A DNA stretch of 36,483 nt from Oscillospiraceae bacterium (lineage in GTDB: Bacteria; Bacillota; Clostridia; Oscillospirales; Ruminococcaceae): contig JAQYLI010000024.1 in assembly GCA_028720105.1 (NCBI GenBank), forward strand, positions 1 to 36,483, given 5' to 3'. Shown piece after piece: positions 13,840 to 21,335 of the stretch; within the stretch, counting starts at the first letter, position 1; each line of letters begins with the position of its first letter. A model generated the notes under the pieces. That model ran no database searches, had not been told where the DNA came from, and saw only the letters and a program-made list of their open reading frames with translations. The position numbers and the translations under genes are program-made.

Positions 13840-15544
13840 AATGTCACGCAGACAATATGCGGATATGTACGGTCCCACCACAGGCGACAGGATACGTCTG
13901 GGCGATACCTCACTCATAATCGAGGTTGAAAAGGACTACGCAGTCTACGGTGAAGAAGCGAAATTCGGCGGCGGAAAATCACTCCGTGACGGAATGGGAC
14001 AATCCTGCTCCGTAAAGGATGCCGACTGCCCCGATACCGTCATCACAGGCGCAGTAGTAGTTGACTGTACGGGAATTTACAAGGCTGATATCGGCATAAA
14101 GGACGGAAAGATATGCGGCATCGGCAAGGCGGGAAATCCCGATATAATGGACGGCGTGACCCCCTCTCTGGTATTCGGCGCAGGCACGGAAGCCATAGCA
14201 GGCGAGGGACTTATCCTCACCGCAGGGGGTATCGACACCCATATCCATTTCATCAGCCCCACACAGATCGAGACCGCCCTCTATTCGGGCATAACCACAA
14301 TGATAGGCGGCGGAACAGGCCCCGCAGACGGCACCAACGCCACCACCTGCACCCCCGGAAAATTCAACATAGAAAAAATGCTTGAAGCCGCCGAGGAATA
14401 CCCTATGAACTTAGGCTTTCTCGGCAAGGGCAACAGCGGCAGTCTTGACACCCTCACCGAGCAGATTGAAGCAGGCGCCTGCGGACTGAAAATACACGAG
14501 GACTGGGGCTCCACTCCCTCGGTAATAAATAAGGCACTCACCGCCGCAGACAAATACGATGTTCAGGTGTCAATCCATACCGACACCCTTAACGAAGGCG
14601 GCTTTGTGGAGGATACCATAACGGCAATAGGCGGCAGAACTATACATACCTACCATACCGAAGGCGCAGGCGGCGGTCACGCCCCCGATATAATCAAGGC
14701 TGCAGCATTCCCCAACATTCTCCCCTCCTCCACCAATCCCACAATGCCCTTTACGAAGAACACCCTTGACGAGCATCTCGATATGCTTATGGTATGTCAT
14801 CATCTTGACAGCAAGGTGCCCGAGGACGTGGCATTTGCAGATTCAAGAATTCGCCCCGAAACCATAGCCGCCGAGGACGTGCTTCACGATATGGGCATAT
14901 TCAGTATGATGTCCAGCGACAGCCAGGCAATGGGACGAGTAGGCGAGGTCATTACAAGAACCTGGCAGACCGCTTCAAAAATGAAGGACCAGCGGGGCGC
15001 ACTTCCCGAGGACAGCGACAGAAACGACAATTTCCGTGTAAAGCGCTACGTTTCCAAATACACCATAAACCCTGCCATAACTCACGGCATATCCGAATAC
15101 GTAGGCTCCGTCGAGGTGGGAAAAATTGCAGACCTCGTGCTGTGGAAGCCCGCAATGTTCGGTGCAAAGCCCGAAATGATAATCAAAGGCGGATTTATCT
15201 GCGCTTCACGAATGGGTGATGCCAACGCCTCTATCCCCACCCCCCAGCCCGTCATCTACACAAAGATGTTCGGAGCGGAAGGACTTGCGAAAAAGCGCAC
15301 CTGCATAAGCTTCGTGTCAAAGGCGGCGGCTGACAGCGGTATAGCAGAGCGGCTGGGACTTCAAAAAATCGTTCTTCCCGTAAAGAACTGCCGAAATATC
15401 GGCAAAAAGGATATGCGCTTCAATGACCGTACAGGCGATATCAGGGTAGACCCCGAGACCTACAGCGTAACGGTAGACGGCGAACCCATTACCTGCAAGG
15501 CGGCAGAAAGCCTTCCCCTCACCCAAAGATATTTCCTGTTCTGA
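13832..15544 (+). CDS. ureC: Urease alpha subunit (catalytic)
   Basis: A 570-residue catalytic subunit. All nickel and active-site residues are present at a constant offset of three from Klebsiella numbering: His137 and His139 (DTHIHF), the carbamylated Lys220 and His222 (GLKIHEDWG), His249 (SIHTD), His275 ([11 protein letters not shown]), flap Cys322 and His323 (VCHH), Arg339 and Asp363 (SSDSQAMGR). Full length and intact, so an active enzyme is expected once UreDEFG insert nickel. I start at [15 protein letters not shown] with GGGGGAA upstream; ATG 13841 is a possible alternative. The gene is followed by a 70-base AT-rich gap, the largest break inside the urease block. Confidence 0.97.
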   Translation: MFKMSRRQYADMYGPTTGDRIRLGDTSLIIEVEKDYAVYGEEAKFGGGKSLRDGMGQSCSVKDADCPDTVITGAVVVDCTGIYKADIGIKDGKICGIGKAGNPDIMDGVTPSLVFGAGTEAIAGEGLILTAGGIDTHIHFISPTQIETALYSGITTMIGGGTGPADGTNATTCTPGKFNIEKMLEAAEEYPMNLGFLGKGNSGSLDTLTEQIEAGACGLKIHEDWGSTPSVINKALTAADKYDVQVSIHTDTLNEGGFVEDTITAIGGRTIHTYHTEGAGGGHAPDIIKAAAFPNILPSSTNPTMPFTKNTLDEHLDMLMVCHHLDSKVPEDVAFADSRIRPETIAAEDVLHDMGIFSMMSSDSQAMGRVGEVITRTWQTASKMKDQRGALPEDSDRNDNFRVKRYVSKYTINPAITHGISEYVGSVEVGKIADLVLWKPAMFGAKPEMIIKGGFICASRMGDANASIPTPQPVIYTKMFGAEGLAKKRTCISFVSKAAADSGIAERLGLQKIVLPVKNCRNIGKKDMRFNDRTGDIRVDPETYSVTVDGEPITCKAAESLPLTQRYFLF

Positions 15545-15547
15545 TAT

Positions 15548-15576
15548 ATTATAGCACAAATATTCTGCTTTGTCAA
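15548..15576 (-). promoter_or_regulatory. Consensus antisense promoter at the end of ureC
   Basis: Read on the - strand: TTGACA (15576-15571), a spacer of exactly 17, and TATAAT (15553-15548) preceded by TGC, making an extended -10. Both hexamers match the consensus fully. Transcription would begin near 15541, at the ureC stop codon, and run antisense through ureC. No - strand gene downstream explains it. Confidence 0.65.
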
Positions 15577-15614
15577 TAGTAAAACAAAACAAATTTTCTA
15601 ATGGAGTTTTATAT

Positions 15615-16109
15615 ATGATAACCGAAAAAATAACAGGCAAGCTTACCCAAACAGATAAGCAGGTAGACTATGTATCAATCGACTGGTTTGAGCGAGACAA
15701 AAAGCTGCTGAGAAAGACCACAGACAAGGGCGAGGAAATTGGCATAAAGATACCCACCCCCTTAAACGAAAACGATATAATTTACGAGGACGATGACCGC
15801 ATTATAGCCGTAACCATCGCCCCCTGCGACCTTATCGCCGTAAAGATATCGGATATCCGTGAAATGGGCAGGCTTTGCTTTGAGCTTGGAAACCGCCACC
15901 TTTCCCTTGCCATCGGAGAAGATGAGGTAAAATGCCCCTATGACGAACCTACCTTTGAATATCTGAAAAAGCTGGGCTTTAAAGCGGAAAAGATATACGG
16001 CAAATTCACAGGCTACACCGAATGTCGTGGGCACGCACACTCTGACGTTGAGCATTCTCACGGGAATGAGCATCATTCCCATAACCACGAGCATACTCAT
16101 ACCCACTAA
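15615..16109 (+). CDS. ureE: Urease accessory protein UreE (nickel chaperone)
   Basis: A 164-residue UreE. It starts at MITEKITGKL eight bases after GGAG; the in-frame ATG at 15570 lies in the AT-rich gap. The N-terminal domain (1-75) precedes the metal-binding domain, in which the dimer-interface His is visible in GNRHLSLAI. The last 26 residues contain 11 His (motifs HAHS, HSHG, HHSHNHEHTHTH), a nickel-storage tail as in Klebsiella UreE. UreE delivers nickel to the UreG GTPase. Its stop overlaps the ureF start (TAATG), so the two are coupled. Confidence 0.93.
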   Translation: MITEKITGKLTQTDKQVDYVSIDWFERDKKLLRKTTDKGEEIGIKIPTPLNENDIIYEDDDRIIAVTIAPCDLIAVKISDIREMGRLCFELGNRHLSLAIGEDEVKCPYDEPTFEYLKKLGFKAEKIYGKFTGYTECRGHAHSDVEHSHGNEHHSHNHEHTHTH

Positions 16110-16786
16110 TGACTATGAACACAGACATAAAGCTTATTCGTCTTGCCCAGGCTCTTGACCCTCTTTTCCCCATAGGCTCTTTCACCCTCTCAAACGGCAC
16201 GGAGACCTATACGGCGAAAAATATCGTCACCGATAAAGCCTCGCTTACAGAACTGCTGAATGCCTATGTCTACACTCTCCCCACAGGGGACTTAGGCTTC
16301 GGGGCAAAGGCAGCTTCGGGCGAGGATATCACCCTGCTTGACGCTCTCTGCACCGCCTCCAAGTCCCCATATGAGCTTCGTGACGGCAGTTCAAAGCTGT
16401 GCAGACGATTTATAAAGGCACAGTCGGCACTCTGCCCCACCCCGCGCCTGACGGATTATTCGGAAAAGATAGAAAAGGGCGAATGTACGGGCTTTCACCC
16501 CATAGCTGTCGGGCTTTTCATCGCAGATATCGGAGCAGATATATCCGAGGGGCTTTCCCTATATGCCTACAACCTGCTTTCGGCAATGGCAAACCACGCA
16601 GTAAAGCTTGTGCCCCTAAGGCAGCTTGACGGTCAGACGGCACTTTATACGGCAATGGAAAGAATACCCGAAGCAGTGGAAAAAGCCCTTTCGGTGCCTT
16701 TGGACGACTTGGGAATAAGCGGCAGCGGCTTTGAGCTTCGCTCAATGCAGCACGAAAAGCTGTTCACAAGAATTTACATTTCATAA
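16109..16786 (+). CDS. ureF: Urease accessory protein UreF
   Basis: A 225-residue, mainly helical UreF. The N-terminal [26 protein letters not shown] segment is the family signature (usual LPVGSFSYSxGLE), and HPIAVGLF plus the C-terminal [14 protein letters not shown] match the regions that contact UreD and UreG. UreF gates the GTPase activity of UreG and, with UreD, forms the maturation complex on apo-urease. There is no ribosome site; the ATG shares one base with the ureE stop, so translation should depend on reinitiation. Confidence 0.9.
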   Translation: MTMNTDIKLIRLAQALDPLFPIGSFTLSNGTETYTAKNIVTDKASLTELLNAYVYTLPTGDLGFGAKAASGEDITLLDALCTASKSPYELRDGSSKLCRRFIKAQSALCPTPRLTDYSEKIEKGECTGFHPIAVGLFIADIGADISEGLSLYAYNLLSAMANHAVKLVPLRQLDGQTALYTAMERIPEAVEKALSVPLDDLGISGSGFELRSMQHEKLFTRIYIS

Positions 16787-16802
16787 TTTCGGAGTTGATA
16801 AA

Positions 16803-17414
16803 ATGTCATACGTAAAAATCGGAGTGGGAGGACCCGTAGGCTCGGGAAAAACCGCCCTCATCGAACGTCTCACAAGAAAAATGTCGGAGGAGTACAGCAT
16901 TTGCGTTGTCACCAACGACATCTACACTAAGGAGGACGCAGAATTTCTCATAAAAAATTCCGCCCTTGACCCCGAAAGGATAGTTGGCGTTGAAACAGGC
17001 GGCTGTCCCCATACCGCCATACGTGAGGACTGCTCGATGAACCTTGAAGCGGTGGACGAGATGGCGAAAAAGTTCCCCGGTGTACAGATAATTTTCATCG
17101 AAAGCGGCGGCGATAATCTGTCAGCCACCTTCTCCCCCGACCTTGCAGACGCTTCCATATATGTCATAGATGTGGCACAGGGGGAAAAGATACCCCGAAA
17201 GGGCGGTCCCGGCGTTACCCGTTCCGACCTGCTGGTAATAAACAAGACCGATCTTGCCCCTATGGTAGGAGCAAGCCTTGAGGTGATGGCAAGGGACTCG
17301 AAGCGTATGAGAGGAGAGCGCCCCTTTATGTTCACAAATCTTATGACTCTCGAAGGTGTTGACGACATTATCGGCTGGATAAAAAAATACGTACTTATGG
17401 AAGACCTGAAATAA
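16803..17414 (+). CDS. ureG: Urease accessory GTPase UreG
   Basis: A 203-residue SIMIBI GTPase that provides energy and nickel for urease assembly. It starts [19 protein letters not shown], with the P-loop GPVGSGKT at about 10-17. Other motifs: [15 protein letters not shown], the nickel-site segment [18 protein letters not shown] (Cys-Pro-His), [17 protein letters not shown], and the guanine-specificity motif NKTDL. GGAG lies eight bases upstream of ATG 16803; upstream in-frame codons belong to the end of ureF. Confidence 0.95.
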   Translation: MSYVKIGVGGPVGSGKTALIERLTRKMSEEYSICVVTNDIYTKEDAEFLIKNSALDPERIVGVETGGCPHTAIREDCSMNLEAVDEMAKKFPGVQIIFIESGGDNLSATFSPDLADASIYVIDVAQGEKIPRKGGPGVTRSDLLVINKTDLAPMVGASLEVMARDSKRMRGERPFMFTNLMTLEGVDDIIGWIKKYVLMEDLK

Positions 17415-17415
17415 A

Positions 17416-18168
17416 ATGAGCGTGCTGAAGATCACCGCCGAATACAAAAACGGCAGAACGGTAATAACAAACAGCGAATTTACCGCTCCCTTAAAGATAG
17501 CCCTCCCCTTTTACCGCAAAAACCACACCGAAGTAATGATGATGGCGGCAAGCGCAGGAATTTTAGAGGGTGATTTTTACGATATTGAAATAACCGTCAA
17601 GGAAAACGCCTTTCTGAAATTCACGGGGCAGTCCTACACAAAGGTGTTCAAATCGGATAAAACAGGAGCGGCGCAGAATGTGCGAATAAATTTGGAACAG
17701 GGCGGCACACTTGTCTATGCCCCCTGCCCCGTCATACCCTTCGGCGGAAGTATTTTTGATACCCGAACCGAGGTAAATATACACCCCCGCAGCCGCCTTG
17801 CAATGACCGATATCCTCGCATCGGGACGGACGGCAATGAATGAGGAGTTCGCCTTTAAAAGCTTTCGCTCAAGAACGGTGGTCTGCATTGACGGAAAGCC
17901 CGTTTATCTCGATAACAGGCGGCTTGTCCCCGAGGAAACAGAGCTGCGGGGCATAGGCTTTTTCGAGGGATACACCCACGCAGGCTCCGCATATTTTTAC
18001 GGCGCAGACAAGCAGGCGCTTGAAGAAGCGCTTTCGGAATATTCCTCGGGAGAAGCGGCAGTGAGCAATGCAGCGGCAGGCATATCCGTACGAGCCGCAG
18101 GAAACGGTGCCGATCCCATTCACAGACTTTTTGAAAAAATGACCGAAACCCTGTCAGCAAACTGCTAA
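17416..18168 (+). CDS. ureD: Urease accessory protein UreD/UreH
   Basis: A 250-residue UreD, the beta-rich scaffold that binds apo-urease and conducts nickel from UreG/UreF. Features: PLKIALPFY near residue 30, the MMMAASAGILEGDFYDIEI segment (usual SAGGILGGD), GQSYTKVFK, and the conserved DILASGRTAMNEEFAFKSFRSR region. Length is normal to slightly short. It starts one base after ureG with GGAA upstream, and closes the gene set ureAB-C-E-F-G-D. Confidence 0.88.
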   Translation: MSVLKITAEYKNGRTVITNSEFTAPLKIALPFYRKNHTEVMMMAASAGILEGDFYDIEITVKENAFLKFTGQSYTKVFKSDKTGAAQNVRINLEQGGTLVYAPCPVIPFGGSIFDTRTEVNIHPRSRLAMTDILASGRTAMNEEFAFKSFRSRTVVCIDGKPVYLDNRRLVPEETELRGIGFFEGYTHAGSAYFYGADKQALEEALSEYSSGEAAVSNAAAGISVRAAGNGADPIHRLFEKMTETLSANC

Positions 18169-18219
18169 AAGCATTTTTGAGACGACGGAAAACCCTCTCC
18201 CGAAAGGAGCGTCCCGTAA

Positions 18220-18978
18220 ATGTACCGAATACTGCTGGCGGAGAGCGACCCGTTCTGCCGCCTTTCCTACAGAAAAATGAAGGTCTGGGAAGAATACGGC
18301 TTTGAAATATCCGCCGAAGCGGTAAACGGCAGAGAAGCTCTGAGGCTTATTGAAAAAGAGCCCTTTGACCTGCTGATTTCCGATATAAAAATGCCTGTAA
18401 TGGGCGGCATAGAGCTGCTCCGTACCCTTCGCAGCAGCGGGCTTGACCTTGCCGCCGTGTTCATCAGCGCACGTACAGAATTTGAGTACGCAAGAGAAGC
18501 GATGATACTGGGGGCAATGGATTTTCTGAAAAAGCCTGCTTCCGAGGAGGCGGTGGGCGAAATGCTCTCACGCGTCCGCCGCAGTCTGGGCGGCACGGAG
18601 AAAACGGAGGTAAACAGCATTGTTGCACGAGTAATGGAGCAGATCGGTGCAGATACGGACAGGGACGTTTTTCTTCACAACGTCAGCCTGTTTCTTTCGG
18701 AAAATATCTGCCGTGCAGTGACAATGACCGAAGCGGCTGAGAATATGAAAATGAGCCGCGATTATTTCGGAAAATGCTTCAAGCGCCGTTCGGGAAAGAG
18801 CTTCAACACGGTTTACACAATGATAAAAATGGAGTATGCCAAAACTCTTATTGACTCGGGCAAATACAAAAACTACGAGATATCCGAAAAGCTGGGCATC
18901 TGCGACCCGGATTATTTCACCAAGCTTTTCAAGTCCGTTACGGGAACGACCCCGACGGGATATAAAAACAGAGCATAA
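18220..18978 (+). CDS. YesN/AraC-type response regulator (orphan)
   Basis: A 252-residue protein with a receiver domain (1-120) and an AraC-type HTH (about 155-252). Asp55 in LLISDIKMP is the phospho-acceptor and the Lys-Pro of FLKKPAS is present, so the receiver may be functional, but the usual N-terminal acidic pair is AESD. The C-terminal part ends in DPDYFTKLFKSVTGTTPTGYK, the canonical second AraC helix-turn-helix. AAAGGAG precedes the ATG. YesN-type regulators normally pair with a YesM kinase and control sugar genes; no kinase is visible. It lies 51 bases after ureD, so it could be co-transcribed with urease, or simply next to it. Confidence 0.87.
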   Translation: MYRILLAESDPFCRLSYRKMKVWEEYGFEISAEAVNGREALRLIEKEPFDLLISDIKMPVMGGIELLRTLRSSGLDLAAVFISARTEFEYAREAMILGAMDFLKKPASEEAVGEMLSRVRRSLGGTEKTEVNSIVARVMEQIGADTDRDVFLHNVSLFLSENICRAVTMTEAAENMKMSRDYFGKCFKRRSGKSFNTVYTMIKMEYAKTLIDSGKYKNYEISEKLGICDPDYFTKLFKSVTGTTPTGYKNRA

Positions 18979-18988
18979 TAACCATAAT

Positions 18989-19028
18989 GCGCCTCTCACC
19001 GCTGCGGCGGAGAGAGGCGCTGCTGTAT
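18989..19028 (+). terminator. GC-rich hairpin after the AraC-type regulator
   Basis: GCGCCTCTC pairs with GAGAGGCGC, with CCGC/GGCGG extending the stem inward. It is followed by TGCTGTATTTTC, a poor T-run, so efficiency is uncertain. Confidence 0.55.
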
Positions 19029-19061
19029 TTTCACTTCCCGTAAGCAAAGGCAAAAATCCTG

Positions 19062-19090
19062 TTGACAAAACCGAAGTAAAATGCTATATT
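19062..19090 (+). promoter_or_regulatory. Sigma-A promoter of the Thr-rich lipoprotein
   Basis: TTGACA at 19062-19067, a 17-bp spacer and TATATT at 19085-19090, about 55 bases before the start codon. Confidence 0.7.
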
Positions 19091-19144
19091 ATAATTATAT
19101 TTGCAAATAAAGACTTATGAAAAATATAAAGGAATGATAGCAAA

Positions 19145-19798
19145 ATGAAAAAAACGATTGCCGCCCTGATCTGCGCGGCAGTTCTCACCGCCTGCGCAGG
19201 CGGTTCTCCCGAGGAGACTGCGCCCGTGACCGAAGCCCCCGAATCGGAAAGCACTGTTTCCGAGACCGCCCCCGTCACATCGGAAGAGACCACCACAGTT
19301 ACAACCACAGTAACAACTTCTGCCACAACCACCGAGACCACCACCGAATTTACCCAAAAGGAGATACCTTTTGAGGATACTGTGCAAAACGCCTACGAAA
19401 GGCTTCTTGCCTCCTTTGAAACGGAGCGCGGCATTGTATATCCCGAGGATTACGGCGGAGTTTACAGCTATGCGGGAACGCTTTTCGTAAATATCACCGA
19501 AAGCGAGCCTCCCGAAAGCTACACAAAGGTTTTAGCGGATTACACCTGCGTCCGCTATCAGACGGTAGAGCGCTCTTTTAACAGGCTCACCGAGATAAGC
19601 CTTGAAGCCCGTGACCTGCTTGACGAACAGTTCGGAGTAGAGGAATGTTTCGTTGACGTTCCCGAAAACACCGCCGCCGTCACCATAAGAAACGAAGATC
19701 CCAAAAAGGCGCAGAATTTCCTCAAGACCGTCACCGACAAAAGCTTTGCCTTAGACGAGCTTTCCATAAGTATGGCTGAGCCGGAAGAGGAAAATTAA
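19145..19798 (+). CDS. Lipoprotein with Thr-rich stalk, function unknown
   Basis: A 217-residue lipoprotein precursor. The signal peptide MKKTIAALICAAVLTAC ends at lipobox Cys 17. Residues of about 20-70 form a Thr/Glu/Ser/Pro stalk (many TTT and TTV units) that should span the cell wall. The remaining 145 residues form a globular domain with alternating strands and helices, containing VQNAYERLLASFE, GTLFVNITE and EEC...AAVTIRN. I do not recognise the domain. It is monocistronic: own promoter, and the next gene has its own promoter. Confidence 0.75.
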   Translation: MKKTIAALICAAVLTACAGGSPEETAPVTEAPESESTVSETAPVTSEETTTVTTTVTTSATTTETTTEFTQKEIPFEDTVQNAYERLLASFETERGIVYPEDYGGVYSYAGTLFVNITESEPPESYTKVLADYTCVRYQTVERSFNRLTEISLEARDLLDEQFGVEECFVDVPENTAAVTIRNEDPKKAQNFLKTVTDKSFALDELSISMAEPEEEN

Positions 19799-19847
19799 AA
19801 CGGGATTAGATTTTACTTTGAAATTGACAAAAAAACTCGTCAGGCTC

Positions 19848-19876
19848 TTGTAATTTCAAAATCTTTGTGGTATAAT
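19848..19876 (+). promoter_or_regulatory. Sigma-A promoter of the structured leader
   Basis: TTGTAA at 19848-19853, a 17-bp spacer and TATAAT at 19871-19876. A perfect TTGACA at 19824-19829 is not correctly spaced for any -10 and is probably a decoy or older site. Transcription should start near 19883. Confidence 0.65.
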
Positions 19877-19880
19877 AAAA

Positions 19881-20026
19881 ATATGTTCAGGGAAACATAT
19901 TCTCCCGGAATAAAAAATTTGGAGATATGTTTTAAAATCATTTTATCAAACCGAGTTTTGTTTCTTTGTTAAAGTAAAGCTTTCCTTGAGAAAGCCGCAA
20001 AACTCTGAGAAAAGGAGGATAATATT
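19881..20026 (+). ncRNA. Structured 5' leader with alternative hairpins
   Basis: About 145 bases precede the 96-residue gene. Hairpin A pairs ATATGTT (19881-19887) with AACATAT (19894-19900). Hairpin B pairs AACATAT+CTCC (19894-19905, one bulged T) with GGAGATATGTT (19921-19931). A and B share the same strand and exclude each other. Next, GAGTTTTG (19953-19960) pairs perfectly with CAAAACTC (19998-20005) and encloses two hairpins: CTTT-GTT-AAAG (19964-19974, extendable) and GCTTTC-CTTGA-GAAAGC (19979-19995), a three-way junction. The ribosome site AAAAGGAGG begins five bases after the junction stem. This looks like a regulatory RNA; no known riboswitch class is recognised. Confidence 0.6.
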
Positions 20027-20317
20027 TTGAAAGGTTTAGGTGTTGCAATACTCACAATGCTCGCTGCCGCTGCAGGAGCCGCTGCCGCAGTTTATGCCGT
20101 TAAGAAGCGCGAGGAGCTTGAGCAGTACGACTACAGCTTCGACGATGACGACGAGATCTACTTCGGCGACGATGATGAATGCTGCGATTGCTGCGGCTGT
20201 TCCGACAAGGACGAAAAAGCCGACGACGTAGAGGAGCTTGAGGCTCTTGACGGCGCAGACGATGCAGACGTTGAAGCTGCTTCTTCCGAGGACAAGGACG
20301 AAGAAGCCGATTTCTGA
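20027..20317 (+). CDS. Acidic single-span membrane protein with CCDCCGC cluster
   Basis: A 96-residue protein starting with TTG, eight bases after a strong GGAGG. Residues 2-24 form one Ala-rich membrane helix (GLGVAILTMLAAAAGAAAAVY), followed by a Lys/Arg anchor (VKKREE), so the tail should be cytosolic. The tail is extremely acidic (long Asp/Glu runs) and holds a compact Cys cluster, CCDCCGC, at about residues 52-58, then ends in EEADF. The Cys cluster in an acidic tail suggests metal binding (inference). Its expression is probably controlled by the long structured leader. I do not recognise a family. Confidence 0.75.
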   Translation: MKGLGVAILTMLAAAAGAAAAVYAVKKREELEQYDYSFDDDDEIYFGDDDECCDCCGCSDKDEKADDVEELEALDGADDADVEAASSEDKDEEADF

Positions 20318-20350
20318 TCTTCGGAATGTTTTCAAACTTTATGTTAATAT

Positions 20351-20412
20351 GCCCCTCTTACATTGCTCCGAAACTATTCGGACTTGCTGTAAGGGGGGCT
20401 TATTCTGTTTTA
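20351..20412 (+). terminator. Strong terminator between convergent genes
   Basis: GCCCCTCTTACA (20351-20362) pairs with TGTAAGGGGGGC (20388-20399), with an inner TCCGAA-ACTA-TTCGGA hairpin. TTATTCTGTTTTATT follows on the + strand. It sits just before the stop of the - strand AraC gene. Confidence 0.85.
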
Positions 20413-20422
20413 TTATGACGTA

Positions 20423-21223
20423 TTACATTTTCATCGCCGCAGCCCTTCGGAACTCGGTAGGGCTTGAGCCTGTCATATCACGAAAGCGCCTGCTGAAATA
20501 AAGGGGGTCTTCATACCCTGCCGCCATTGCCACCTCTCCCACAGACATAAGAGTTGAGCTTAGCAGGCGGCGTGCCTCGGACATTTTCAGCCTGTCGTGA
20601 TACTGCTGCATTGACATTCCCTTTTCTGCCTTAAAAACCGCCGCAAGCCGCTTGTAGCTAAGGAAAAATTCACCCTCGAGAGCCTTTGCGGAAAAGGGAG
20701 CGGAGATATTTTCCGAAAGGAACTCACAGATCCTGTCCGAAAGCTTCAGCGGAGCGGCGTTTTCCCTTTTGTTATAGGCAAGAAAGCTCAGAAGCTCCGC
20801 AAATCTCAGATTTATATACCTGTCTCTGCTGCCGTCTTCCAAAGAGCAGAAATCGCAAAGATCCATTATCCGCTCCTCCGCGCCGCTGCCCAAAAGTCCC
20901 TCAAGGCATTTGGGCAGCGGCGCAAAAACGCTTTCGTAAACAGGCTGCTCATTAAAATAAAAATGGGCATAAAACCATCTTGTTCCCTTTGGTATCTCCC
21001 TTTTTCCGAAATGATGTATACCATTTTTCAGAAAAATAAGTCCGCCCCTTTCTATTTCGTAATCCGAACCGTCCTCGGTGACGTATATCGCCCCTTCAAG
21101 AACATATATCATCACATTGAAATCAGCCGTTCTGTCAATATGATAAAAAGGCTCGGAAGCCGCCAGCAGACCGCAGCCGCTCACAACGGGCATGGACGTA
21201 TTGTTGAAAATTATCTCGTTCAA
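20423..21223 (-). CDS. AraC-family regulator with cupin-like sensor domain
   Basis: A 266-residue regulator starting with TTG, six bases after GGAGG on the - strand. The N-terminal half is a cupin-type AraC sensor (FNVMIYVLEGAIYVTEDG, then the GGLIFLKNGIHHFG turn). The C-terminal 100 residues hold two helix-turn-helix units, ending in AAGYEDPLYFSRRFRDMTGSSPTEFRR. Such regulators sense a sugar and activate the neighbouring gene. It is divergent from a GH127 gene across a 112-base gap with an inverted repeat, so it is very likely the local activator for arabinoside use. Confidence 0.9.
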   Translation of the reverse strand: MNEIIFNNTSMPVVSGCGLLAASEPFYHIDRTADFNVMIYVLEGAIYVTEDGSDYEIERGGLIFLKNGIHHFGKREIPKGTRWFYAHFYFNEQPVYESVFAPLPKCLEGLLGSGAEERIMDLCDFCSLEDGSRDRYINLRFAELLSFLAYNKRENAAPLKLSDRICEFLSENISAPFSAKALEGEFFLSYKRLAAVFKAEKGMSMQQYHDRLKMSEARRLLSSTLMSVGEVAMAAGYEDPLYFSRRFRDMTGSSPTEFRRAAAMKM

Positions 21224-21262
21224 GATTATCCTCCATATATTTAAGAATATTATCTATTTATT

Positions 21263-21300
21263 TATGCTTTTTATAAGATTATAATGCATATAAAAGCATA
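21263..21300 (+). promoter_or_regulatory. Inverted repeat over the GH127 promoter -10
   Basis: TATGCTTTT (21263-21271) and its reverse complement AAAAGCATA (21292-21300) flank TATAAT at 21280-21285. The -35 at normal spacing is poor (TTTATT), which fits a promoter that needs an activator. The site is a candidate operator for the divergent AraC protein. Confidence 0.5.
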
Positions 21301-21335
21301 TGTCAAGGATATTTTCAAATATGGAGGGAAAACAA

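Noticed and set aside
15317-15640. 107-residue - strand frame over the ureC end
   Set aside because: It is tempting because of the antisense promoter, but the frame begins upstream of that promoter and the rest is antisense to ureC; an untranslated antisense RNA is the better reading.
19201-19360. Thr codon-rich repeats of the lipoprotein as a DNA repeat element
   Set aside because: They are irregular ACC/ACA codon runs encoding a flexible stalk; no fixed period was seen.
19824-19829. Perfect TTGACA upstream of the structured leader
   Set aside because: No -10 hexamer at 15-19 bp; the TATAAT at 19871 is too far away and is served by TTGTAA at 19848.
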